Source: Amycolatopsis aidingensis (GTDB lineage: Bacteria; Actinomycetota; Actinomycetes; Mycobacteriales; Pseudonocardiaceae). From it: a stretch of 64,000 nucleotides of DNA. How positions within the stretch are numbered: the stretch's first letter is position 1; the number at the start of each line of letters is the position of its first letter. Where the stretch lies: positions 5,306,001 through 5,370,000 of the forward strand of contig NZ_CP076538.1 of assembly GCF_018885265.1 (NCBI RefSeq), in the 5' to 3' direction. The notes beneath the pieces were generated by a model, which saw nothing but the letters and a program-made list of their open reading frames with translations, made no database searches and was not told the origin of the DNA. A program made the translations under genes and the position numbers. Positions 9,713 to 17,892 of the stretch are shown here, one piece after another.

Positions 9713-10149
9713 CGGCGAGCCCCTTCCCTTGCGGCCTCGACGTCCTTGCGCATCCCGGCCATCGCCTCCTCGGGCACCGGTGGCGCGGCCCGCTTGAGCA
9801 GCGGCGCGCCCGCCGCCGCCAGGATGCCCGCCACCAGCAGCAGTCCGCCGCCGACGATCAGCGCCGCAGCCCACCCCGGCAGTACCAGGGCGAGGGCGAG
9901 CACCGCCGCGGCTATCAGCGTGGCCCCGCCGAGGAGCGCGGTGATCCCGGCCGCGCCGGTGAGGCCCGCGCCGGCGCCTGCCCGCTTGCCCTTGCTCTTC
10001 AGCTCCGCCGTCGCCAGCCACAGCTCGTCCCGCACCAGCCTGCTCACCTGTTCCGACAGGTCCTGCACGAGCTGGGTGGTGGAACGTTCCTGGCTCCCGG
10101 CCTGGTTCGGCGCGGAGACGGACTCACGCACATCGTTGGTCATCGTCAC
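9709..10149 (-). CDS. Holin-X (actinobacterial phage holin superfamily III-like) membrane protein
   Basis: 146 aa. An amphipathic N-terminal region (TTQLVQDLSEQVSRLVRDEL, ~24-43) precedes two long hydrophobic hairpin helices (~60-84 and ~90-115) and a charged C-terminal helix. This is the DUF1469/holin-X architecture. The name comes from similarity to holins, but the family is chromosomal in most actinobacteria. No phage genes are present here. First gene of the pair with the DUF3618 gene. Confidence 0.75.
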   Translation of the reverse strand: MTMTNDVRESVSAPNQAGSQERSTTQLVQDLSEQVSRLVRDELWLATAELKSKGKRAGAGAGLTGAAGITALLGGATLIAAAVLALALVLPGWAAALIVGGGLLLVAGILAAAGAPLLKRAAPPVPEEAMAGMRKDVEAAREGARR

Positions 10150-10273
10150 CTGTCACCTCCTGGGTGTCTGGTCCGGGACTACCCACGCCGGGCGGCAGTC
10201 AACCGCCCCGCGTGTAGCGGACCCGGACGCGGGGTAGGTAAGCGGTGACGATGACGGTGACAAGGGAGTCAGG

Positions 10274-10828
10274 ATGACAGCGGACGCACACGATCACCCG
10301 CGGGCGGAAGGGCCGGCCGTGGTGATCGAGGGACCGGACGGCGGCCCCACGATCCTGGTGCTGGACCCCGGCGGCGCGGCGAAACACGCCGAGCTGCCCG
10401 CGACCTGGCGGGAGTTCGCCGAGCGCAGGCAGGTGGCCTGGTGCCGGCTGCCAGCCGACGGCTCGCTCAGCGATGCCGAGGAACTGCTCGCCGACGTCGG
10501 CCAGCTCGGTTCCCCTGTGGACCTGGTCACCAGCGGCTCGGCCACAGCCACCGTGCTGGACCTCGCCTGTCGGCACGCCGGGAACGTGCGCGCGCTGCTG
10601 CTGGTCGACCCGCCCACCGCCGAGGAGGCCGCGAGCGCGACCAACCCGCAGGCGCGGGCCGTGGCGGTGCGCTACCAGGAACTGGAGCAGGCGGGCGTGG
10701 CGGTGGAAACGGTGGCCCGCAGTCCCGGTGGGCCGAGGGACCGGGTGGATCCCCCGCTGCCACTGGGACATCCGGATGTGGCGGATGCGGTGGACCGGGC
10801 GGTTTCCGCGCTGGACTGGCGGACCTGA
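10274..10828 (+). CDS. Alpha/beta-hydrolase-like protein without a canonical nucleophile elbow
   Basis: 184 aa with a TILVLDPGG start and a LLLVDPP strand resembling the core of alpha/beta hydrolases. The place of the nucleophile elbow (normally GxSxG) reads TSGSATATV, so only part of the motif is kept. It is shorter than active hydrolases (about 250-300 aa) and no convincing Asp/His pair is visible. ATG follows AAGGGAGTCAGG. It probably keeps the fold without, or with altered, catalysis. Function not recognised. Confidence 0.6.
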   Translation: MTADAHDHPRAEGPAVVIEGPDGGPTILVLDPGGAAKHAELPATWREFAERRQVAWCRLPADGSLSDAEELLADVGQLGSPVDLVTSGSATATVLDLACRHAGNVRALLLVDPPTAEEAASATNPQARAVAVRYQELEQAGVAVETVARSPGGPRDRVDPPLPLGHPDVADAVDRAVSALDWRT

Positions 10829-10845
10829 CGGCCGGTCCAGCCCGG

Positions 10846-11316
10846 TCACCAGGCGCCGCGCCCGGTGTTGCGGTTCTCGATGCCGGGACTGACCTTCGGA
10901 TCGCGGCCGTGCTGCCCGGGCACCGGCGCCACCACCGGATCGGTGGTCGGCGCACCGGGGGTGGCGGCGCGGCTCGCGGTGACCGATTCGCTGAGCTGTT
11001 GCTCCCGCATCCTGGTCAACATCGCGATGGCTCCCGCATGCACCAGCCCGAGCACCAGCAGCAGTACCCCGAGCCTGCCCACAACCATTTGCACCGGCGG
11101 CCCGCCGAAGATGTCCACAAGGGACAGCAGGGCGAGCAGGCCGAGCGCGACAAGATGGAACAGCACGGTGACCATGCGGATCATCGAGGTGCTCGCGGCC
11201 GGATCGTCGTCCGAGCCCGCCAGGTAGCGTCGGCCGCTGCGGTAGATGACCTGACCATCGACCAGCACCATCAGCGCGCCGAACGCGAGAAAGACCAGGT
11301 AGGTCGTGGTATCCAC
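10846..11316 (-). CDS. Small membrane protein, hypothetical
   Basis: 156 aa starting at GTG 11316 behind AAAGGGGATT; the open frame extends upstream but only this start has a ribosome site and begins right before the first membrane helix. Three hydrophobic segments (about 5-22, 47-68 and 77-100) are followed by a polar Pro/Thr/Gly-rich cytoplasmic or extracytoplasmic tail of about 50 residues. No family recognised. It ends 17 bp from the convergent hydrolase-like gene and is divergent from the ROK regulator. Confidence 0.6.
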   Translation of the reverse strand: MDTTTYLVFLAFGALMVLVDGQVIYRSGRRYLAGSDDDPAASTSMIRMVTVLFHLVALGLLALLSLVDIFGGPPVQMVVGRLGVLLLVLGLVHAGAIAMLTRMREQQLSESVTASRAATPGAPTTDPVVAPVPGQHGRDPKVSPGIENRNTGRGAW

Positions 11317-11451
11317 GTCGAATCCCCTTTCCGGCCCCTTTTCTCCGGTGAGTTCCGGTGTGTCGGCGCCGTCATGACACCTCTGTCGGTTACCCGGAAG
11401 GCGAGCGGGGAAACCGCCTGCCAAGATCGCACGTAGGCTCGGTAAAACGGA

Positions 11452-12711
11452 ATGACCCGCCGGGGAGCGCGAAGGCAGGTGACGGTGACAAGCGACGAGG
11501 CGGTACAGGTGGGCACCCCGGCCGCCATGCGCCGGATCAACCAGCGTGCCGTACTCGACCTGCTGCGCCGGGGCGGACCTTCCACCCGTCCGCAGGTGGC
11601 AAGGGAGACCGGGCTGTCCAAGCCGACCGTGGGCCAGGCGCTGCTCGGACTGGTCGAGGCGGGCCTGGTGCGCACGACCGGCCGCACCTCCTCCGGGCCG
11701 GGGCGTTCCGCCGTGGTGTACGAGGCCGACCCCACCGCGGGCTACGTGCTGGGCATCGACATCGGGCGCAAACGCATCCGGGTGGCCGTGGCCGATCTTG
11801 CGGGCGAGGTCGTTGCCAGGGACGAGCAACGCAACACCAGCCGCACCGCGCGCGGCCTCGTGTCGGCGGTCGGCCAGCTGACCGGCAGCACCGTGGCGGA
11901 GGCCGGGCTGACCGCACAGGACGTGGTGGTGCGCGTGCTGGGCGGTCCCGGGGTCGCCGATGAGCAGGCCCGCTGCTTCCGGCACGCGGCCAACCTGCCC
12001 GCCTTCGAGCAGCCGGGGGTACTGGACGAGCTGGCCGCGGCCGTCGGCCCGGATCTGATCGTGGAGAACGACGCCAACCTCGCCGCGGTCGGTGAGCGGG
12101 AGCGCGGCGCAGCCAGGGACGCCGACGTGTTCGCCTGCATCACGGTCGGCACCGGCGTCGGCATGGGGCTGGTGGTGGACGGGCAGCTGTTCCGCGGGGC
12201 CAGTGGCGCGGCAGGCGAGATCGGCTACCTGCCCTACGGCCAGCTGGGCGAAACGGGGGCGGGCGCCCCGCCACGCGGGCACCTCGAGGAGGCCACCGGG
12301 GCGGAGTCGGTGGTGCATGCCGCCCAGCGCGCCGGACTGACCAGTGCACGTTCGGCACGGCAGGTGTTCCGCCTCGCCCGGCAGGGTGACGAGGCCGCGC
12401 TGCGGGCGGTACAGGCGGTGGCGACCAGGCTGGCCTTTGTCGTGGCCTCGGTCGCCGCGGTGGTCGACCCCCGGCTGGTGGTGCTCAGCGGGGGTATCGC
12501 CACCAACGCCGACCTGCTGCGGGAGCCGATGGACCGGGCGCTGCGAGCGTTCACCCCGCTGGCGCCGCGGATCGTGCAGGGCGAGCTCGGCGAGGACGCG
12601 GTGCTGACCGGCGCGATCGCCACCGGGCTGCGGGCCGGCGAGGGAATGGTGTTCGACCGGCGGCTCAGCGAACCGGCCCAGGGCGCACGGGCACAATCCG
12701 GAACCCACTGA
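11452..12711 (+). CDS. ROK family transcriptional regulator/sugar kinase-like protein lacking the zinc cluster
   Basis: 419 aa. N-terminal winged HTH (~20-80: RINQRAVLDLLRRGGPSTRP, then LSKPTVGQALLGLVEAGLV) is followed by an actin-like ROK domain with phosphate-1 DIGRKRIRVAVAD, the DENDANLAA-type segment (VENDANLAAVGE) and TVGTGVGMGLV. The usual GH...CxCGxxGCxE zinc-binding motif is absent: the equivalent stretch reads GYLPYGQLGE...GHLEE with no Cys. This is a NagC/XylR-like repressor type that senses a sugar. Start could be ATG 11452 or the GTG nearer 11477. Its stop lies just before the photolyase ribosome site. Confidence 0.85.
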   Translation: MTRRGARRQVTVTSDEAVQVGTPAAMRRINQRAVLDLLRRGGPSTRPQVARETGLSKPTVGQALLGLVEAGLVRTTGRTSSGPGRSAVVYEADPTAGYVLGIDIGRKRIRVAVADLAGEVVARDEQRNTSRTARGLVSAVGQLTGSTVAEAGLTAQDVVVRVLGGPGVADEQARCFRHAANLPAFEQPGVLDELAAAVGPDLIVENDANLAAVGERERGAARDADVFACITVGTGVGMGLVVDGQLFRGASGAAGEIGYLPYGQLGETGAGAPPRGHLEEATGAESVVHAAQRAGLTSARSARQVFRLARQGDEAALRAVQAVATRLAFVVASVAAVVDPRLVVLSGGIATNADLLREPMDRALRAFTPLAPRIVQGELGEDAVLTGAIATGLRAGEGMVFDRRLSEPAQGARAQSGTH

Positions 12712-12725
12712 GGAGGGGCTGACCC

Positions 12726-14081
12726 ATCGGTACCGCGATCGCATTGTTCACCAGGGACCTGCGGGTGCACGACAACCCGGTGCTGCATGCGGCGGCCGCG
12801 GCCGCCGAGACGGTGATCCCGCTGTTCGTGCTGGACGAGACCATCGGCCGCAGCGGCTTCAACCGGCCGAACCGGGCCGCGTTCCTCGCCGACTGCCTGC
12901 ACGACCTGGACCGTGGCCTGCGCGGCCTCGGCGCGCGGCTGGTGGTGCGCGGCGGGGAGCCCGCCGAGGAGGTGGCCCGGCTCGCCGCGGAACACGATGT
13001 GGCCGAGGTGCATGTGGCGGCGGACGTGAGCGGCTACGCCCTGCGCAGGGAACGGGCGCTGCGCGAGCGGCTGGCCTCGGCGCGCAGGCAGCTGCGGGTG
13101 CACGAGACGGTGACCACCGTGGTGCCGCCGGGGGCGGTCACGCCGAGCGGTGGCGACCACTTCGCCGTGTTCACCCCGTACCACCGGCACTGGTCCGCCG
13201 CGCCGAAACGGCAGGTGCTGGCGCCGCCCGAGCGGCTTCGGCTGCCCAGGGTGCAGGCGGGAAGGCTGCCGTCCGGGGAGGAGATCTGCCCTGGCCCGGC
13301 CGCGCCGGACCTGCCGCGTGGCGGGGAGAGCCTGGCCAGGCAGCTGCTGGCCGCCTGGGCGGAGGGTCCCGCGGCGGACTACGCCGACCGGCACGACGAC
13401 CTCGCCGCGGACGGCACCTCCCGGCTCTCGCCGCACCTGCATTTCGGCACCCTCTCGCCAACCGAGCTGTGCTGGCGGACCTGGCGGCAGTCGCCGGAGT
13501 TCGTCCGCCAGGTGGCCTGGCGCGACTTCCACCACCAGGTGCTGGCCGCCCGGCCGCGGTGCGCGGTCGAGGACTACCGCACCAAACACGACCGGTGGCG
13601 CGGGGACGCCGGGGAGCTGGCGGCCTGGCGGGAGGGGCGGACCGGCTACCCGATCGTGGACGCGGGCATGCGGCAGCTGCGGCGCGAGGGCTGGATGCAC
13701 AACCGGGCGCGGATGATCGTGGCCAGCTTCCTCACCAAGACCCTGTACCACGACTGGCGGGAAGGGGCCCGGCACTTCACCGACCTGCTGGTGGACGCCG
13801 ATGTGGCGAACAACCAGCTGAACTGGCAGTGGGTGGCCGGAACCGGGACCGACAGCAGGCCCAACCGGGTGCTGAACCCGCTGCTGCAGGCCGAGCGCTA
13901 CGACCCGCGCGGCGAGTACGTGCGGCGCTACCTGCCGGAACTCGCTGACGTGCCGGGACCGCAGGCCCACCGGCCGTGGACCCTGCCCGCGGACCAACGT
14001 CGTGCCCTTGACTACCCGGAGCCGATCGTGGACCTGCGTGCGGGCGCGGACCGCTTCCTGACCGCCCGCGGAAAGCGGTGA
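12726..14081 (+). CDS. phr: Deoxyribodipyrimidine photo-lyase, apparent ATC start
   Basis: Class I CPD photolyase that uses FAD and light to split cyclobutane pyrimidine dimers. The N-terminal antenna domain begins TAIALFTRDLRVHDNP. The C-terminal FAD domain holds the signature WQWVAGTGTDSRPNRVLNP and a RYLPEL end. The reading frame opens at a stop at 12720, so the first beta-strand (TAIAL) can only be included by starting at ATC 12726, seven bases after AGGAGGGG. The first recognised start codon in frame, TTG 12744, would remove that strand and has no ribosome site at a suitable distance. I give the ATC start (451 aa); a sequencing error at this base is the alternative. Confidence 0.9.
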   Translation: MGTAIALFTRDLRVHDNPVLHAAAAAAETVIPLFVLDETIGRSGFNRPNRAAFLADCLHDLDRGLRGLGARLVVRGGEPAEEVARLAAEHDVAEVHVAADVSGYALRRERALRERLASARRQLRVHETVTTVVPPGAVTPSGGDHFAVFTPYHRHWSAAPKRQVLAPPERLRLPRVQAGRLPSGEEICPGPAAPDLPRGGESLARQLLAAWAEGPAADYADRHDDLAADGTSRLSPHLHFGTLSPTELCWRTWRQSPEFVRQVAWRDFHHQVLAARPRCAVEDYRTKHDRWRGDAGELAAWREGRTGYPIVDAGMRQLRREGWMHNRARMIVASFLTKTLYHDWREGARHFTDLLVDADVANNQLNWQWVAGTGTDSRPNRVLNPLLQAERYDPRGEYVRRYLPELADVPGPQAHRPWTLPADQRRALDYPEPIVDLRAGADRFLTARGKR

Positions 14082-14203
14082 CAGGTTCGGCACGCACAGT
14101 TGTGTGATCCAGCCAACAGTCCTACCGTTGAGGGGAGGAGGTCGCCGGAAGGGTTCTTCAGGACCGGCCCAGCGATCGCGGGCCGCTCGCCGGAGGTGGC
14201 GAA

Positions 14204-14689
14204 GTGAAGCCTTGTGTCCTCGTCGCCGGTGTCGGGAACAGCCTGCTCGGCGACGACGGTTTCGGGATGGAAGTGGTCCAGCACCTGGAGGGTGCCTGCC
14301 TGCCCGGCTGGGTGCAGATCGCCGACTACGAGATCGGGGGCCGGATCACCTGTGACCTGGTCGGTGGGTACGACACCACGATCCTGATCGACGCGACGCC
14401 CCGGGGCGAGCGACCGGGAACCGTGTCCGTGCTGGAGATCGACGCGGGCGCCACCGCCGTGCCCTCCTTCACCGCGGGCCACGGGATGCGGCCGGACGCG
14501 GTGTTCCAGTTGCTGGAGCTGCTCGGCTGCGACGCGGGGCGGGTGCTGCTGGTGAGCTGCGAGCCGCTGCGGGTCGACGGTGGAATCGGGCTGAGCCCGC
14601 CGGTGCACCAGGCGGTGCGGGTGGCCGTGCGCGTGGTCACCGACCTGGCCTGGGGCGCCAGCCCCCGGCTGGAGCAGGCGGAGACGTGA
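14204..14689 (+). CDS. Hydrogenase maturation protease (HybD/HycI-like), orphan
   Basis: 161 aa, peptidase family M52-like. It opens with VAGVGNSLLGDDGFGMEVV, the conserved GNxLxxDDGxG motif whose acidic residue binds nickel, and holds a DYEIGGRI segment and a Asp at LIDA, the second conserved metal ligand. Such enzymes clip the C-terminus of the [NiFe]-hydrogenase large subunit after metal insertion. No hydrogenase structural or hyp gene is in the window, so its substrate lies elsewhere or it serves another role. GTG start behind GGAGGTGGCG. Confidence 0.85.
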   Translation: MKPCVLVAGVGNSLLGDDGFGMEVVQHLEGACLPGWVQIADYEIGGRITCDLVGGYDTTILIDATPRGERPGTVSVLEIDAGATAVPSFTAGHGMRPDAVFQLLELLGCDAGRVLLVSCEPLRVDGGIGLSPPVHQAVRVAVRVVTDLAWGASPRLEQAET

Positions 14690-14741
14690 GAGCTCGCCCC
14701 ATGCGTGGCAGCGGGCCGCCGACACTACTACCGTTCCGGGC

Positions 14742-15476
14742 ATGATCGGACTGCCCGACGGGATCACCGCCTGCCTTTTCGACCTGGACGGGGTGTTGAC
14801 CGGAACGGCCGCCCTGCACCGGGAGGCGTGGAAGCGAACCTTCGACACCTTCCTTTCCGAACGCGAGGGTCCCGGGTTCGAACAGTTCACAGCCGAGGAC
14901 TACGCGAACCACGTTGACGGCAGACCACGCGCCGACGGCGTGCGGGAGTTCCTCACCTCCCGCGGGATCGACCTGCCGGAGGGCGATCCGGACGACTCGC
15001 CGAAGGTGAACACGATCAACGGTGTCGGCAACCGGAAGAACGAGCTGCTGCAACGCATCCTCGCCGAGCGCGGGGTCACCCCCTTTCCCGGTTCGGTGCG
15101 CTACCTGCGGGCGGCACAGCAGGCCGGGCTGGCCATCGGGGTGGTCACCTCCTCGGCCAACGGCGCCGCCGTGCTGGACGGCGCCGGGCTCACCCCCTTC
15201 GTGCGGGCCAGGATCGACGGGCTGGTCATCGCGCGGGAGGGGCTACGCGGCAAGCCGGCGCCGGACTCCTTCCTCGCCGGAGCCACCGAGCTGGGCGTGG
15301 CCCCGGAACGCGCCGCCGTGTTCGAGGACTCGCTTTCCGGGGTACAGGCGGGCAAGGCGGGCGGGTTCGGCTACGTGGTCGGGGTCAACCGTGCCCGCCA
15401 GGCCGGTCGGCTGCGCGAGTACGGGGCCGACGTCGTGGTGGACGATCTGGCCGACCTGCTGGAGGGAGGCGGATGA
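14742..15476 (+). CDS. pgmB: HAD-family beta-phosphoglucomutase-like
   Basis: 244 aa. HAD motif I is LFDLDGVLTG with nucleophile Asp14 and acid/base Asp16; motif II VVTSS, motif III Lys in RGKPAPDSF and motif IV VFEDSLSGVQAG are all present, with a helical cap between I and II. It converts beta-glucose 1-phosphate to glucose 6-phosphate. Its stop overlaps the start of the GH65 gene (ATGA), and the two enzymes act in sequence on alpha-glucoside disaccharides. In this pairing, GH65 releases beta-Glc-1-P and the mutase feeds it to glycolysis. Confidence 0.9.
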   Translation: MIGLPDGITACLFDLDGVLTGTAALHREAWKRTFDTFLSEREGPGFEQFTAEDYANHVDGRPRADGVREFLTSRGIDLPEGDPDDSPKVNTINGVGNRKNELLQRILAERGVTPFPGSVRYLRAAQQAGLAIGVVTSSANGAAVLDGAGLTPFVRARIDGLVIAREGLRGKPAPDSFLAGATELGVAPERAAVFEDSLSGVQAGKAGGFGYVVGVNRARQAGRLREYGADVVVDDLADLLEGGG

Positions 15477-17857
15477 CCGGCCCGCGGCGGGGCTTCGACT
15501 GCGCCCCGTGGGAACTGCGCTGGCGCGGCCTTGACGTGGACGAGCTGCAGCGCACCGAGTCCACCTTCGCGCTGTCCAACGGGCATATCGGCATGCGCGC
15601 CACCCTGGAGGAGGGCGAGCCGCGCGGGCTGCCGGGCACCTACCTGAACGGCTTCTACGAGCAGCATGCGCTGCCCTACGCCGAGAGCGGCTACGGCTAC
15701 CCGGAAGCGGGCCAGACCGTGGTCAACGTGACCGACGGGAAGATCATCCGGCTGCTGGTGCAGGACGAGCCGCTGGACATGCGGTACGGCAGCGCCACCA
15801 CCCATGAGCGGGTGCTGGACTTCCGGGCAGGCACGCTACGGCGCAGCACGGACTGGATCTCGCCGACCGGCCGCAAGGTGCGGGTGACCACCGAACGGCT
15901 GGTGTCCTTCACCCAGCGCGCGGTGGCCGCGATCCGGTACGAGGTCGAGCCGCTGGACGACGACGTGCAGCTGGTGGTCCAGTCCGACCTGCTGGCGAAC
16001 GAGCCGGTCGACTCCGAGTCGAAGGACCCGCGAGCGGCGGCGGCGCTGAAGTCCCCGCTGAACGCCGAGTTCTCCTGGGCTGAGGACTACCGGGCGGTGC
16101 TGGTGCACCGCACCGCGGTGTCCGGCCTGCGGATGGCGGCCGCGATGGACCACGAGATCGAGACTCCTTCCGGCCTGCGCACCCGGATCCGGGTCGAGGA
16201 CGACCTGGCCCGGCTGACCGCGGCGGTGGACGTGCCGAAGGGGCAGCGGCTGCGGCTCACCAAGTACCTCGGCTACGGCTGGTCGGCCCAGCGCTCGGCG
16301 CCCGCGGTGCGCGCGCAGGTGGAGGCGGCGCTGGCCGGGGCGTTGCAGACCGGCTGGGACGGCCTGCTGGCCGAGCAGCGCGAGTTCCTCGACCGGTTCT
16401 GGGAAAGCGCCGATGTCGAGATCGAGGGCGACCCGGAACTACAGCAGGCCGTGCGGTTCGCGCTGTTCCACATCCTGCAGGCCGGTGCCCGCGGGGAGAG
16501 CAGGGCCATCCCCGGCAAAGGGCTGACCGGGCCGGGCTACGACGGGCACGCCTTCTGGGACACCGAGGCATTCGTGCTGCCCGTGCTCACCTACACCATG
16601 CCGGGGGCGGCAAGGGACGCACTGCTCTGGCGACACTCCACAATAGACAAAGCGAAGGCAAGGGCGCAGCAGCTCGGGCTGCGTGGCTCGGCTTTTCCCT
16701 GGCGGTCGATCAACGGGGCGGAGTGCTCGGCGTACTGGCCTGCCGGGACGGCTGCCTTCCACGTCGGCGCGGCCATCGCCGACGCCACCGTCCGCTACCT
16801 CGCAGCCAGTGGCGACACCGAGTTCGACCGGCTGCACGGCACCGAGTTGCTGCTGGAGACGGCGCGGCTGTGGGCCTCGCTGGGACATTACGACCAGCAC
16901 GACGGTTTCCGCATCGACGGGGTGACCGGACCCGACGAGTACTCCGCGGTGAGCGACAACAACGTCTACACCAACCTGATGGCGCGGCGGAACCTGCGGG
17001 AGGCCGCGGCCGCCTGCGAGCGGAACCCGGACGTGGCCGCGATGTTCGGGGTGGACACCACCGAGATCGAGGAGTGGCGGGCCGCGGCGGACGCGATGGC
17101 CGTGCCCTACGACGAGCTGCTCGGTGTGCATCCGCAGTCCGAGGGCTTCACCTCGCACGCGGCATGGGATTTCGCGAGCACCCCGGCGGCGAACTACCCG
17201 CTGCTGCTGAACTACCCGTACTTCGACCTCTATCGCAAGCAGGTGGTGAAGCAGGCCGACCTGGTACTGGCGATGCACCTGTGCGGGAACGAGTTCACCG
17301 CCGAGCAGAAGGCAAGGAACTTCGGCTACTACGAGGGCCTGACCGTGCGGGACTCCTCCCTTTCCGCCGGAACGCAGGCGGTGCTCGCCGCCGAGGTCGG
17401 CCACCTGGATCTTGCCTACGATTACCTCGGCGAAGCCGCCCTTACCGACCTGCACGACCTGCATCACAACGTGCGCAACGGCCTGCACATGGCCTCACTG
17501 GCCGGGGCCTGGACCGCGATGGTCGCCGGATTCGGCGGCATGCGCGACCACGGCGGCGAGCTCAGGTTCGCCCCCCGGCTGCCCGGCGAGCTGGACCGGA
17601 TCGCCTTCCGGATGTGCTGCCGCGACTCCCGGTTCGAGGTCGAGATCCGCCCCGACGAGGCCCGCTACCGGCTGTTGTCCGGCGATCCGCTGCGGCTCAT
17701 CCACCATGGCAAGCCGTTCGAGCTGGGCACCGAGGTGGTACGGCTGCCGATCCCGGAGATCACCGCACCACCCCGGCCGGAGCAGCCAGCCGGCCGGTCC
17801 CCGGTCCGGCGGCACCCGGAGCAGGTCCGCCGCAACCTGGGCCAGCAGGGTTCCTGA
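15473..17857 (+). CDS. Glycoside hydrolase family 65 phosphorylase (maltose/trehalose/kojibiose type)
   Basis: 794 aa, normal family length. N-terminal beta-sandwich (~1-280), linker, (alpha/alpha)6 barrel (~330-720) and a C-terminal sheet. The catalytic general acid is Glu489 in VTGPDEYS; the phosphate-site region includes HAFWDTEAF and the DSSLSAG stretch. It cleaves alpha-linked glucose disaccharides with inorganic phosphate, giving beta-Glc-1-P and glucose. The exact disaccharide cannot be fixed by eye. Translationally coupled to the upstream mutase gene; no transporter or lactose-type regulator adjoins, so supply of substrate is internal or encoded elsewhere. Confidence 0.93.
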   Translation: MTGPRRGFDCAPWELRWRGLDVDELQRTESTFALSNGHIGMRATLEEGEPRGLPGTYLNGFYEQHALPYAESGYGYPEAGQTVVNVTDGKIIRLLVQDEPLDMRYGSATTHERVLDFRAGTLRRSTDWISPTGRKVRVTTERLVSFTQRAVAAIRYEVEPLDDDVQLVVQSDLLANEPVDSESKDPRAAAALKSPLNAEFSWAEDYRAVLVHRTAVSGLRMAAAMDHEIETPSGLRTRIRVEDDLARLTAAVDVPKGQRLRLTKYLGYGWSAQRSAPAVRAQVEAALAGALQTGWDGLLAEQREFLDRFWESADVEIEGDPELQQAVRFALFHILQAGARGESRAIPGKGLTGPGYDGHAFWDTEAFVLPVLTYTMPGAARDALLWRHSTIDKAKARAQQLGLRGSAFPWRSINGAECSAYWPAGTAAFHVGAAIADATVRYLAASGDTEFDRLHGTELLLETARLWASLGHYDQHDGFRIDGVTGPDEYSAVSDNNVYTNLMARRNLREAAAACERNPDVAAMFGVDTTEIEEWRAAADAMAVPYDELLGVHPQSEGFTSHAAWDFASTPAANYPLLLNYPYFDLYRKQVVKQADLVLAMHLCGNEFTAEQKARNFGYYEGLTVRDSSLSAGTQAVLAAEVGHLDLAYDYLGEAALTDLHDLHHNVRNGLHMASLAGAWTAMVAGFGGMRDHGGELRFAPRLPGELDRIAFRMCCRDSRFEVEIRPDEARYRLLSGDPLRLIHHGKPFELGTEVVRLPIPEITAPPRPEQPAGRSPVRRHPEQVRRNLGQQGS

Positions 17858-17873
17858 TACCGCCACGGCGGTA
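17858..17873. terminator. Bidirectional hairpin after GH65 gene
   Basis: TACCGCCACGGCGGTA sits directly after the GH65 stop codon and forms a 6-7 bp GC-rich stem. It lies between two converging genes (GH65 and the aldo/keto reductase) and could stop both. There is no U-run, as is common for actinobacterial hairpins. Confidence 0.45.
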
Positions 17874-17892
17874 CCGGCGCGGCCACCCGGCG

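Noticed and set aside
9709..10149. Holin-like protein as a sign of prophage
   Set aside because: The family is common on actinobacterial chromosomes together with DUF3618, and no other phage gene is present.
14860..14900. tRNA-like GGTTCGAA near the mutase gene
   Set aside because: It lies inside a well supported HAD coding sequence and has no acceptor or D-arm.
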